5,560 bases of DNA from Spirochaetaceae bacterium (GCA_003452735.1 DMNL01000077.1:1-5560), one strand, 5' to 3'; numbered from the stretch's first letter, positions 1 to 5,560 are shown. Numbers and translations are program-made. Notes: generated by a model from the sequence alone, not told the origin.

Positions 1-609
1 GGAGTCAAGCTCACTGTTCCATCGAAGCCATTTCCAAGATTCTATAGCGATGAAATCGAGGTACAGAATGGATGCAGCCTTGAAGAGCAGCTTGGGCAGA
101 AAGCCAAGACACAATTTTTCTGGGTACTAGGGCTTTTGCGAGAGAACTACGATCTTGTGTATCCCTATCTATCTCGAGATGGAAGAAGGCCTTCGAAGAA
201 GGAGATCTCTCCAAGGCAAGTCTTCAATTATGACTTATGTGCAGCGCCCCTTTATAGAGATGGGAGCCTTGGGCATGCATATGAAATCCTCTCTGGCGGC
301 TTGCGGGAATGGGTCTACGAAGCGATTGTTGAGCGCCTTCTAGATAATGCCGTTCTGAGGGAGTCACCACGCTTCGATCGATACGGAAATCTCGAAAATA
401 TGGCCGCGTTAGATGGCTATGGCCCATTTCTGAGCATTGCTCACATGAGAGATTCGCAAGACCAGAGATTCTTTCCGCAGGTTTGCGGTGGAGGGCTTGG
501 CATCGAGCGCACATTATTCGCGCTTCTCCAGGGGCCATTCATTAAGGATATAGACGAGGTTACTTGTTTTGGCAAAAATCCGGATAAAACATTGCCTTTT
601 CTATTCTAG
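1..609 (+). CDS. Partial class II aaRS-like protein, probable archaeal-type asparagine synthetase (C-terminal 202 residues)
   Basis: The frame is open to the left edge with no stop, so the start is missing; TTG at 136 is an internal codon, not the start. Seen: 202 residues ending in TAG. YEILSGGLREW (about residues 94-104) matches the strand with the E-x-x-S/G-G pattern of the AsnRS/AspRS/AsnA group. CGGGLGIER (about 162-170) is class II motif 3, with the ATP-binding arginine at about 170, followed by a short helix and an FGKNPD tail. From memory of the family, the SGG-x-REW-x-YE-x-IV stretch and the upstream FFWV segment resemble the Pyrococcus-type asparagine synthetase, an AspRS/AsnRS paralogue lacking the anticodon domain that makes asparagine from aspartate, ammonia and ATP. 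Motifs 1 and 2 and any anticodon domain would lie off the window, so a true AsnRS/AspRS is not excluded, although C-terminal placement of the core is normal for those too. The gene is convergent with the following oxidoreductase, and nothing nearby supports a joint role. The class II fold is quite sure; the asparagine synthetase assignment is moderate. Confidence 0.7.
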   Translation, partial: GVKLTVPSKPFPRFYSDEIEVQNGCSLEEQLGQKAKTQFFWVLGLLRENYDLVYPYLSRDGRRPSKKEISPRQVFNYDLCAAPLYRDGSLGHAYEILSGGLREWVYEAIVERLLDNAVLRESPRFDRYGNLENMAALDGYGPFLSIAHMRDSQDQRFFPQVCGGGLGIERTLFALLQGPFIKDIDEVTCFGKNPDKTLPFLF

Positions 610-668
610 GGAAGGCTTGTTGGGTACAGAGAAAACTTGTAGGGCTAATTCCAGCAAATGGCTCTAGC

Positions 669-692
669 AAAAAGTTGCGCCTTCGGTTTTTT
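669..692 (+). terminator. Weak candidate terminator in the convergent gap
   Basis: The 98-bp gap between two convergent genes holds a GC-rich stretch (GCGCCTTCGG) followed directly by six T (687-692), with an A5 run at 669-673 on the other side. The stem is poor: only a small TTC/TTCG loop closed by one or two GC pairs, or a long-range pairing of GAAGGC (611-616) with GCCTTC (679-684). Position fits a terminator for the upstream gene; the structure is not convincing. Confidence 0.2.
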
Positions 693-707
693 ATGTCGCT
701 TTAAAGG

Positions 708-1994
708 TCAATTATTCGATAACCTAATAATTCCATGGGCGGCTCTCATCCCCGAAGCCCAAGCCGAGGTAATCCCTCGGCTTGTCCCCGCACCATCGCC
801 TATAAAATAGATTCCCGGCAACACTTGGAAGTTCTCATCGATAAAAACTGGGCGGTTCGCATACAGTTTGATCTCTGGATAGTACATGATCGTCGATGGA
901 TGCATAACGCCAGGCACAATTGTATCTAGCAATTTCATCGCGTTCCAAATCGCGCGCATTGTCTTTGCCGGAATGCAGAGGCTTATATCTCCTGGCGTGC
1001 AGGATGGAAGAGAAGGGTTGAAGTTATAGAGATCGCCAGTAAAAGAGTTGGCAAATGATCGCTTTCCAAGCCTAAAATCGCCTATGCGTTGCATTATCGG
1101 TCTTCCGCCTCCAAGCAATGCAGCCAAGTGTCCTAACATCTGCGCATAATCTTGTCCGGAAGCTAGTGGCTGCGTCAATGTTATAGTTTTTAGAATTGCA
1201 AAGTTTACAAGGCCATTTGGTGGTCGCTCATGAGACCACGCATGGCCATTGATAGAGTACCAATAACCTTGTTTTTCATCGCCATAGCGTTCCTGCACCA
1301 CATAGGCTGCTCGAGAATTGGTACAGAAAGTACGCGTTTTCTTGGGGAAAAGGAATTTAGGATCATAATAATCGCTCACTATTGGGTAGTGTTCTTCTGT
1401 TGTTTCGATCCGGACGCCTATATCGACCACATTGTCGCGATATTTGATTCCAAGTTCTTCCATAAGCCTTTGGAGAAATGCAAAACCACCACGGCCAGGT
1501 GCTACTATTAAAGAGTCATATTGCAGCTCGCGTTTATCTGTTATTAGAACCCTGGATCGAGGCTCGACTCTAAGCATCTCCTCTCCAAAGCTGAAAGCTG
1601 CACCGAGCTCTTTGAGCCTTGCTGTAAGATCCTTGATTAGCTTAAAACCACCATCGGTGCCCAGGTGCGACTGGCGCACATCGAGCAATTGAACCCCTAT
1701 TTTCTCTGCCCGTTTCCTATAGATTTCTATGTTGCGCTTTTCCATGAAATGTGGCTCGAGAAAGGCTTCGACGCGCTCAAGGTAATGTTTGCCAGTAGCC
1801 TCATCCCAACACTCCAGGGGAAAACCTATAGGCCAAGTAAAATTCATCTTGCAATCGTTTCTAAGCCCGCCCGAGGATACCCGTTGTTTGTCGATTAGGA
1901 GAATATTGAACGATGGTCTCGATTCTAGAAGCTCGAATGCGGCACCAAGTCCAGCTGGGCCTGTACCCACAATCACGACATCATAGCTTTCCAT
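708..1994 (-). CDS. FAD-dependent oxidoreductase, COG2509-like, substrate unknown
   Basis: A 428-residue flavoprotein. The N-terminus has the Rossmann dinucleotide motif GTGPAG (residues 10-15) at the end of a hydrophobic strand, and LLID places an acidic residue (Asp35) where the ribose of FAD is bound. A TPGD segment in the C-terminal third and a final GIYFIGDGAG (about 394-403) supply the second FAD-contacting region, where the Asp of the GD pair (about 400) typically binds the flavin phosphate/ribitol. This layout matches uncharacterised FAD-dependent dehydrogenases of the COG2509 type (family knowledge); their physiological substrate is not known to me. No signal peptide or membrane segment is seen, so it is probably cytoplasmic. 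The start is ATG at 1994, because GAGGAG lies 8 bases upstream; an in-frame TTG at 2042 would add 16 polar residues ahead of the nucleotide-binding strand and has no such site. It is transcribed alone, divergently from the amino acid importer and convergently with the asparagine-synthetase-like gene. Length and motifs look intact. Confidence 0.85.
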   Translation of the reverse strand: MESYDVVIVGTGPAGLGAAFELLESRPSFNILLIDKQRVSSGGLRNDCKMNFTWPIGFPLECWDEATGKHYLERVEAFLEPHFMEKRNIEIYRKRAEKIGVQLLDVRQSHLGTDGGFKLIKDLTARLKELGAAFSFGEEMLRVEPRSRVLITDKRELQYDSLIVAPGRGGFAFLQRLMEELGIKYRDNVVDIGVRIETTEEHYPIVSDYYDPKFLFPKKTRTFCTNSRAAYVVQERYGDEKQGYWYSINGHAWSHERPPNGLVNFAILKTITLTQPLASGQDYAQMLGHLAALLGGGRPIMQRIGDFRLGKRSFANSFTGDLYNFNPSLPSCTPGDISLCIPAKTMRAIWNAMKLLDTIVPGVMHPSTIMYYPEIKLYANRPVFIDENFQVLPGIYFIGDGAGTSRGITSAWASGMRAAHGIIRLSNN

Positions 1995-2002
1995 GCGTTT
2001 TT

Positions 2003-2008
2003 CTCCTC
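2003..2008 (-). promoter_or_regulatory. Ribosome binding site of the oxidoreductase
   Basis: On the minus strand GAGGAG stands 8 bases before ATG at 1994. It decides the start in favour of the 428-residue form over the upstream TTG at 2042. Confidence 0.75.
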
Positions 2009-2160
2009 GGCCTATTAAATCATTTCGCTCATTTCTGCGCAATGCGAAGACAAGAACAGATTGGATGCATCGAGATTTTGAAGCGATATGTGCGTGGTTC
2101 TAAATACCATTTATTGCTTCAATATTATTCATTAAATCTCCTAAATAGTGTAAAATATAT

Positions 2161-2189
2161 TTGACAGAACGCCTCCGGCGTTCTACCAT
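2161..2189 (+). promoter_or_regulatory. Sigma70-type promoter of the liv operon with a dyad in its spacer
   Basis: A perfect -35 hexamer TTGACA (2161-2166) is followed after exactly 17 bases by TACCAT (2184-2189), which keeps the first two and last two bases of TATAAT. Transcription would start near 2196, giving a leader of roughly 45 bases before the binding-protein ATG. The 17-base spacer lies within a perfect inverted repeat, listed separately. The -10 is imperfect, as expected for a regulated promoter. A competing -10-like TAAAAT at 2151-2156 has only a poor -35 (TTCATT). GATAAT at 2191 is too far from the -35. Confidence 0.55.
2166..2184. repeat. Perfect inverted repeat, possible operator
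   Basis: AGAACGCC (2166-2173) and GGCGTTCT (2177-2184) are exact reverse complements separated by TCC. The dyad reaches from the last base of the -35 hexamer to the first base of the -10 hexamer. A dimeric regulator bound here would contact RNA polymerase's spacer, as a repressor or as a MerR-type DNA-twisting activator (inference). Alternatively it is a copy of a genome-wide intergenic palindrome. As RNA it would form an 8-bp stem with a 3-base loop, but without a T tract it is not a terminator. Confidence 0.6.
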
Positions 2190-2194
2190 TGATA

Positions 2195-2222
2195 ATGTCC
2201 CATCAGTATTTGAAATGGACAT
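2195..2222 (+). promoter_or_regulatory. 5' leader hairpin ahead of the binding-protein gene
   Basis: ATGTCCCAT (2195-2203) pairs with ATGGACAT (2215-2222) with a single bulged C and an 11-base loop, ending 5 bases before the Shine-Dalgarno. If transcription starts near 2196 this hairpin sits at the extreme 5' end of the mRNA, a place where stems are known to protect against 5'-dependent decay. It leaves the ribosome binding site free. The stem is short, so chance cannot be excluded. Confidence 0.35.
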
Positions 2223-2227
2223 ACAAG

Positions 2228-2235
2228 AAGGAGGT
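2228..2235 (+). promoter_or_regulatory. Consensus ribosome binding site of the binding protein
   Basis: AAGGAGGT, the full anti-16S complement, lies 4 bases before ATG at 2240. It fixes that start over the in-frame ATG at 2189 and makes the next residues a proper lipoprotein signal. Such a strong site suits a binding protein made in excess. Confidence 0.85.
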
Positions 2236-2239
2236 AATC

Positions 2240-3391
2240 ATGAAGAGAATTGTGAGGATTGGGCTATTAACCATTGGAGTCGCTCTGCTCATCGTAGCTT
2301 GTGGGCCAGGTGCTCCTAAAACTGTAAAGTTTGGCGTGTTCGAGCCACTGACTGGCGCAAATGCTGGTGGCGGCGCACTCGAAGTCGAAGGTATCAAGCT
2401 CGCAAATGAGCTCTATCCAACTGTAAAGATTGGCGACAAAGAATATAAGATCGAGCTTGTAATTGCTGATAATAAGTCCGACAAAGTCGAGGCGGCCAAT
2501 GCTGCACAGAGGCTAGTCGACAAGGACAAAGTCAATATTGTGCTTGGATCTTGGGGTTCTTCGCTCTCCATGGCTGCTGGTCCCATCGTCAAGAATGCCA
2601 AAGTCTCGGCAATAGGTCTATCTTGCACCAACCCATTGGTTACAAAGGGCAATGAATACTACTTCCGCGTCTGCTTTATCGATCCATTCCAGGGCACGGT
2701 CATGGCTAATTATGCGTACAATACTTTGGGTGCCAAGAAAGCCGTAATAATTCGCGAAGTTTCGAACGATTACTCTGTTGGTCTTGCAAAATTCTTTGAA
2801 GATGCATTCAAACAGTTGACAGGCGATGAGAATGCAATCCTTGCTGAATTGAACTACAACACGGGCGACACCGATTTTTCCGCCCAACTTACCGAGATCA
2901 AGAAGCATAAGCCCGATGTTATCTTTGCACCAGGCAACTACACTGAAAGCGCTCTTATCATTAAGCAAGGCAAGGAGCTCGGTATAAAGACCCCATTCTT
3001 GGGCGGAGATACATGGGAGACTCCAGAATTTATCGATGTCGGTAAACAAGCTGTCGAAGGCGTCGTGTTCTCTACATTCTTTGCAACCGAGACGCCTATC
3101 ACGGAAACATCCAAAGTATTCCTCGATGAGTATCGCAAGAAATACAATAAAGAGCCTGCGGCAGTCACCGCACTTGGCTTCGATGGCTATTTGGTAGCAC
3201 GCGATGCACTCCAGCGCGCTGGCAGCCTCGACAAGGAAAAGGTTCGCGCAGCAATAGCAGCTACAAAGGAATTCCCGGGCGCAACCGGAATGATTACTCT
3301 AAACGAGGATGGCGATGCCGTGAAGAGCGCGGTGATCAAGACCATCAAAGATGGCAAATTTACCTATATGGCTACGGTCGAGCCATACTGA
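2240..3391 (+). CDS. livJ: Branched-chain amino acid ABC transporter substrate-binding lipoprotein (LivJ/LivK family)
   Basis: The 383-residue product is the extracytoplasmic receptor of a HAAT-family importer. Residues 1-20 form a lipoprotein signal peptide (basic KR-IVR start, hydrophobic core) ending in the lipobox IVAC, so Cys21 should be lipidated and the mature protein membrane-anchored. The rest is a type I periplasmic-binding fold (Peripla_BP_6): the first strand KFGVFEPLTG (30-39), the ligand-loop region LGSWGSSLSMAAGPI (about 102-116), the SCTNP segment (128-132), NTGDTDFSAQL (208-218), GGDTW (255-259) and GFDGYLVARDAL (313-324). These are typical of LIV/amide-binding proteins, and the length is usual. 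The exact ligand (Leu/Ile/Val, another amino acid, an amide or urea) cannot be read from sequence. It is the first gene of the operon, under a TTGACA promoter with a dyad, and is separated from livH by about 150 bp with two stem-loops, unlike the tight spacing of the genes after it. A 7-bp tandem repeat (GATAGCC twice, 3390-3403) begins at the stop codon. Confidence 0.93.
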   Translation: MKRIVRIGLLTIGVALLIVACGPGAPKTVKFGVFEPLTGANAGGGALEVEGIKLANELYPTVKIGDKEYKIELVIADNKSDKVEAANAAQRLVDKDKVNIVLGSWGSSLSMAAGPIVKNAKVSAIGLSCTNPLVTKGNEYYFRVCFIDPFQGTVMANYAYNTLGAKKAVIIREVSNDYSVGLAKFFEDAFKQLTGDENAILAELNYNTGDTDFSAQLTEIKKHKPDVIFAPGNYTESALIIKQGKELGIKTPFLGGDTWETPEFIDVGKQAVEGVVFSTFFATETPITETSKVFLDEYRKKYNKEPAAVTALGFDGYLVARDALQRAGSLDKEKVRAAIAATKEFPGATGMITLNEDGDAVKSAVIKTIKDGKFTYMATVEPY

Positions 3392-3422
3392 TAGCCGATA
3401 GCCTAGGATTTTAACTGGAGGT

Positions 3423-3456
3423 GGGATGATGGGCGCATAGAAGCGTCCACCATCCC
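3423..3456 (+). promoter_or_regulatory. Stem-loop downstream of the binding-protein gene
   Basis: GGGATG (3423-3428) pairs with CATCCC (3451-3456), then after an A/C mismatch TGG with CCA, a G-T wobble, and CGC with GCG, closing a 6-base loop (3437-3442). That is about 12 Watson-Crick pairs plus a wobble. The sequence after it (GATATATC) is not a T tract, so it is unlikely to terminate by itself. By analogy with intercistronic stems after malE and similar genes, it may block 3' exonucleases and stabilise the upstream cistron (inference). Confidence 0.6.
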
Positions 3457-3476
3457 GATATATCATAAGTCAATTG

Positions 3477-3529
3477 AAGGAGCGGAGGTTCATCGAAGAA
3501 TAAGGTCGAGTGCATCCGCTCCTTTTCTT
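3477..3529 (+). terminator. Terminator-like stem-loop between livJ and livH
   Basis: AAGGAGCGGA (3477-3486) and TCCGCTCCTT (3515-3524) form a perfect 10-bp GC-rich stem followed by a T-rich run (TTTTCTT, 3523-3529). The 28-base loop can fold again: CATCGA (3491-3496) with TCGA-G-TG (3506-3512, one bulge) around a 9-base apical loop. It lies just before livH, which has no other obvious promoter, so it is probably a partial terminator or attenuator that lowers permease expression relative to the binding protein (inference). The T run is interrupted, consistent with leakiness. Confidence 0.55.
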
Positions 3530-3545
3530 ATATTTACGAGGAAGC

Positions 3546-4439
3546 ATGACACTTTCATTATTATTTCAGCATATCGTCAATGCGCTCTCGCTCGGAAGCC
3601 TCTATGCACTTCTAGCCATTGGCTACACAATGGTGTATGGAATATTGAGGCTCATAAACTTTGCACATGGCGATATTTTCATGGTTGGTGCCTATGTTGC
3701 TTTCTATGGGATCACGCTTATGTCTTTGCCATGGTGGGCAGCCTTGCTTTTTTCGATTGTCTTCACAGCGTTTTTCGGTATTGTCCTCGAGCGAGTAGCT
3801 TATAAGCCGCTTAGGGATTCACCGCGAATCTCTATAATGATAAGCGCAATAGGAGCATCTTTTCTTCTGGAGAGTCTTGCTGTTTTAATTTTTGGAGGAA
3901 GACCAAAGGGAATGCCCGTTCCCGATGTGCTCTCGAAGGTCGTCTATTTCGGCTCGGTTTCGATGATAACTATCAGCCTGATAATTCCCCTTTTCACTTT
4001 TGCGCTTCTGATTGTTCTCCTTTGGATTGTCAATAAGACCAAGATCGGCATGGCAATGCGCGCTGTTTCCACAGACATCGAGGCAGCCCGCTTAATGGCA
4101 GTCGATGTCAATAAAGTCGTATCTGTTACTTTTGGCATTGGCTCTCTGCTTGCGGCTTTAGGTGGCATTATGTGGTCATTCAAATATCCTCAGCTGAATC
4201 CGCTTATGGGAATGATGCCAGGCCTAAAATGCTTCATTGCCGCAGTCATAGGTGGTATAGGCAACATTGCAGGCGCAGTGCTAGGTGGATTCTTGCTTGG
4301 CATAATCGAAATAATGATGGTTGCATTACTACCGACCCTTTCTGGTTATAGGGATGCTTTTGCATTTATCTTGCTCATCATCGTCCTATTGATAAAACCC
4401 ACAGGACTCTTAGGCAAGCGCCAGGCTGAGAAGGTGTGA
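3546..4439 (+). CDS. livH: Branched-chain amino acid ABC transporter permease LivH
   Basis: A 297-residue integral membrane protein, one of two permease subunits of the importer. It has about eight hydrophobic segments (roughly 10-32, 36-56, 62-84, 95-118, 138-163, 193-212, 226-262, 268-287). Family signatures are the N-terminal SLGSLYALLAIGYTMVYGI (15-33) followed by INFAHGD (37-43), SAIGASFLLE (100-109), the cytoplasmic coupling loop GMAMRAVSTDIEAARLMAV (168-186), which contacts the ATPase, AAVIGGIGNIAGAVLGG (232-248) and the end KPTGLLG (284-290). These, and the length, match E. coli LivH closely. ATG at 3546 is chosen over the in-frame GTG at 3510. GAGGA stands close before the ATG, the family start MxxxxLFQxxVNxLSLGSLY aligns there, and GTG 3510 lies inside the terminator-like hairpin. 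The stop is 2 bp from the livM ATG. Confidence 0.93.
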   Translation: MTLSLLFQHIVNALSLGSLYALLAIGYTMVYGILRLINFAHGDIFMVGAYVAFYGITLMSLPWWAALLFSIVFTAFFGIVLERVAYKPLRDSPRISIMISAIGASFLLESLAVLIFGGRPKGMPVPDVLSKVVYFGSVSMITISLIIPLFTFALLIVLLWIVNKTKIGMAMRAVSTDIEAARLMAVDVNKVVSVTFGIGSLLAALGGIMWSFKYPQLNPLMGMMPGLKCFIAAVIGGIGNIAGAVLGGFLLGIIEIMMVALLPTLSGYRDAFAFILLIIVLLIKPTGLLGKRQAEKV

Positions 4440-4441
4440 CC

Positions 4442-5533
4442 ATGAGTAAAAAAAGTTCCATTAGAGGCGGACCGATTTCTAAGAACATGCTCTATACAAT
4501 TATTTTTCTTGGAGCATGCATTCTCTTCATCTTCCTTGCCGATAGATTATTCGATGCATTTTCGCTGCGCGTATTCAATCTATGTGCGATCTACATCGTG
4601 CTAGCTCTTTCTCTTAATCTGCTAAATGGCTTTACGGGTCTCTTTTCTCTTGGGCATGCTGGATTCATGGCCGTGGGAGCCTATGTGAGCGCGCTTCTCA
4701 CTATGCCTGCGCCTCTCAAGGAGATGAATTATTTCCTTGTGCCAATCGTTTCATGGCTCCACCATGTTACAATTCCATTTCTGCCCGCGCTTATAATAGC
4801 GGGGCTTGTGTCGGCTTGCGTTGGCTTCCTTATTGGTGCTCCTGTCCTGCGCCTTAGAGACGATTATCTCGCAATTGCAACGCTTGGTTTTGGCGAGATC
4901 ATCAGAGTCATCATTATAAATGCCCAATCGATAACTAACGGAGCTCAGGGGCTTAAGGGTCTGCCTCGCTTTTCTACCACGTTTGCTGTATGGGCAGCAG
5001 CAGGTCTTGTAGTGCTTTTTATGGTTCTTCTTATGCGCTCGAGCTATGGGAGAGCAATGAAGGCGGTACGAGATGATGAGCTTGCTGCGGAAGCGATGGG
5101 AATCAATGTATTCCAGGTAAAGGTCACCTCATTTACCGTGTCAAGTTTTCTGGCTGGTATTGGTGGAGCTCTCCTTGGCCATATGATAACCACCATTGAC
5201 CCAAAAATGTTCACTTTCACGCTTACCTACAATATTTTGCTGATAGTTGTGCTTGGAGGAGTCGGCTCTATCTCAGGTTCAGTGATATCGGCAATTATAG
5301 TTACAGTAATGATGGAGGCGCTGCGTTTCCTCGATGAACCGATAAACCTCATCTTTTTCAAGACGCCGGCCATGCCAGGTCTTCGTATGGTCGTATTCTC
5401 GATTCTCCTAATGGTGATGATTATCTATCGTCAGAAGGGGCTCATGGGCAATAAGGAATTCAGTTGGGAGATGTTCCAGAACGCATTCGTCAAGAAAAGC
5501 AAGAAGGGAGGCAGCCATGCCAGAACACCCTGA
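4442..5533 (+). CDS. livM: Branched-chain amino acid ABC transporter permease LivM
   Basis: The second permease subunit, 363 residues, with eight or nine hydrophobic segments between about 17 and 332. Recognisable landmarks are LALSLNLLNGFTGLFSLGHAGF (about 54-75) with AVGAY (77-81), LRLRDDYLAIATLGFGEI (136-153), the coupling loop GRAMKAVRDDELAAEAMGI (203-221) and VVLGGVGSISG (269-279), all typical of LivM. A lysine-rich tail (KKSKKGG, 351-357) follows the last helix. ATG at 4442 is preferred because GAGAAGG ends 7 bases upstream. A GTG at 4436, overlapping the livH stop as GTGA, would add only two residues and has no room for a binding site. The 3' end overlaps the next gene by 17 bp, so livH-livM-livG are almost certainly co-translated from one message. 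Length is intermediate between short (about 300) and long (about 425) family members. No defect is seen. Confidence 0.93.
   Translation: MSKKSSIRGGPISKNMLYTIIFLGACILFIFLADRLFDAFSLRVFNLCAIYIVLALSLNLLNGFTGLFSLGHAGFMAVGAYVSALLTMPAPLKEMNYFLVPIVSWLHHVTIPFLPALIIAGLVSACVGFLIGAPVLRLRDDYLAIATLGFGEIIRVIIINAQSITNGAQGLKGLPRFSTTFAVWAAAGLVVLFMVLLMRSSYGRAMKAVRDDELAAEAMGINVFQVKVTSFTVSSFLAGIGGALLGHMITTIDPKMFTFTLTYNILLIVVLGGVGSISGSVISAIIVTVMMEALRFLDEPINLIFFKTPAMPGLRMVVFSILLMVMIIYRQKGLMGNKEFSWEMFQNAFVKKSKKGGSHARTP
5506..5511 (+). promoter_or_regulatory. Ribosome binding site of the ATPase gene, inside livM
   Basis: GGGAGG lies 5 bases before ATG at 5517, within the last codons of livM. It supports a start that overlaps livM by 17 bp. 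Confidence 0.75.
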
Positions 5534-5560
5534 GCTTATGCTGAGCACCTCTCATCTCAC
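5517..5560 (+). CDS. livG: Start of ABC transporter ATPase (LivG-like), cut by the right edge
   Basis: Only 14 complete codons are present: MPEHPELMLSTSHL. The LMLSTSHLT-like strand is what precedes the Walker A region in LivG proteins (compare the general pattern L-L-x-x-x-x-L-T-x-x-F-G-G), but no Walker motif is inside the window. Identification rests mainly on position: in HAAT operons the ATPases livG and livF follow livM. The start is supported by GGGAGG 5 bases upstream and by the tight overlap with livM. It would energise import through the LivHM pore. Confidence 0.7.
   Translation, partial: MPEHPELMLSTSHL

Noticed and set aside
224..538. 104-residue antisense frame within the asparagine-synthetase-like gene
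   Set aside because: Shadow of the real frame, with no recognisable motif.
1230..1511. Plus-strand frames (1230-1511, 1432-1692, 1665-1898) opposite the oxidoreductase
   Set aside because: They overlap each other and a well-supported gene, and have composition typical of antisense frames.
1995..2042. TTG at 2042 as the start of the oxidoreductase
   Set aside because: It adds a polar extension before the FAD-binding strand, and the GAGGAG site points to ATG 1994.
2014..2042. Minus-strand promoter TTGCGC-N17-TTTAAT for the oxidoreductase
   Set aside because: The -35 matches only half the consensus and the predicted start would fall inside the Shine-Dalgarno. A TTTACA with a 19-bp spacer to AATAAT farther up (about 2154-2130) is also weak; no promoter is called.
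2618..3049. 143-residue open frame antisense to the binding-protein gene
   Set aside because: It lies wholly inside livJ on the opposite strand, has no Shine-Dalgarno I could see and resembles no family; livJ's own motifs explain the sequence.
3390..3403. Tandem GATAGCC GATAGCC starting within the livJ stop codon
   Set aside because: Only two 7-bp copies, consistent with a small slippage duplication; no function suggested.
3510..3545. GTG at 3510 as the start of livH
   Set aside because: It falls inside the terminator-like hairpin and adds 12 residues absent from the family; ATG 3546 has GAGGA just upstream.
1..5560. CRISPR arrays, insertion sequences, tRNA or rRNA genes
   Set aside because: No regularly spaced repeats, transposase frames, terminal repeats or tRNA-like cloverleaf sequences were seen on either strand.

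Overview
The window looks like ordinary bacterial chromosome. Coding density is high, Shine-Dalgarno sites are strong (AAGGAGGT, GAGGAG, GGGAGG), genes are tightly packed, and one promoter reads TTGACA-N17-TACCAT. The solute-binding protein carries a lipobox, so it is probably a membrane-anchored lipoprotein. That is common in Gram-positives, spirochaetes and some other phyla, and unlike the soluble periplasmic LivJ/LivK of E. coli. The phylum cannot be settled from this sequence; a spirochaete is only a guess.

Layout. (1) Positions 1-609, + strand: the 3' part of a class II aminoacyl-tRNA-synthetase-like gene that most resembles the archaeal-type asparagine synthetase / AsnRS-AspRS paralogue group; its start lies off the left edge. 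(2) Positions 708-1994, - strand, convergent with the first gene: an FAD-dependent oxidoreductase of unknown substrate (COG2509-like). (3) Positions 1995-2239: a divergent intergenic region with a promoter for the transporter operon, a perfect dyad filling that promoter's spacer, and a small hairpin near the predicted mRNA 5' end. (4) Positions 2240-5560, + strand: a branched-chain amino acid (HAAT family) ABC importer operon. It holds a lipoprotein binding protein (livJ/K-like), permease livH, permease livM and the first codons of an ATPase (livG-like) cut by the right edge.

How the genes work together. The binding protein captures a branched-chain or similar amino acid outside the membrane and delivers it to the LivH-LivM permease pair, powered by LivG and presumably a LivF off the right edge. 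livH, livM and livG are translationally packed (livM starts 2 bp after livH stops, livG overlaps livM by 17 bp). livJ is separated from livH by about 150 bp holding two strong stem-loops. The second ends in a T-rich tract and resembles a leaky terminator, a plausible way to make much more binding protein than permease. The oxidoreductase and the asparagine-synthetase-like gene have no visible functional link to the importer.

I found no mobile element, CRISPR array, RNA gene or clearly novel system. The items most worth checking are the dyad-in-promoter, the livJ-livH stem-loops, and the archaeal-type asparagine-synthetase-like gene in a bacterial setting.
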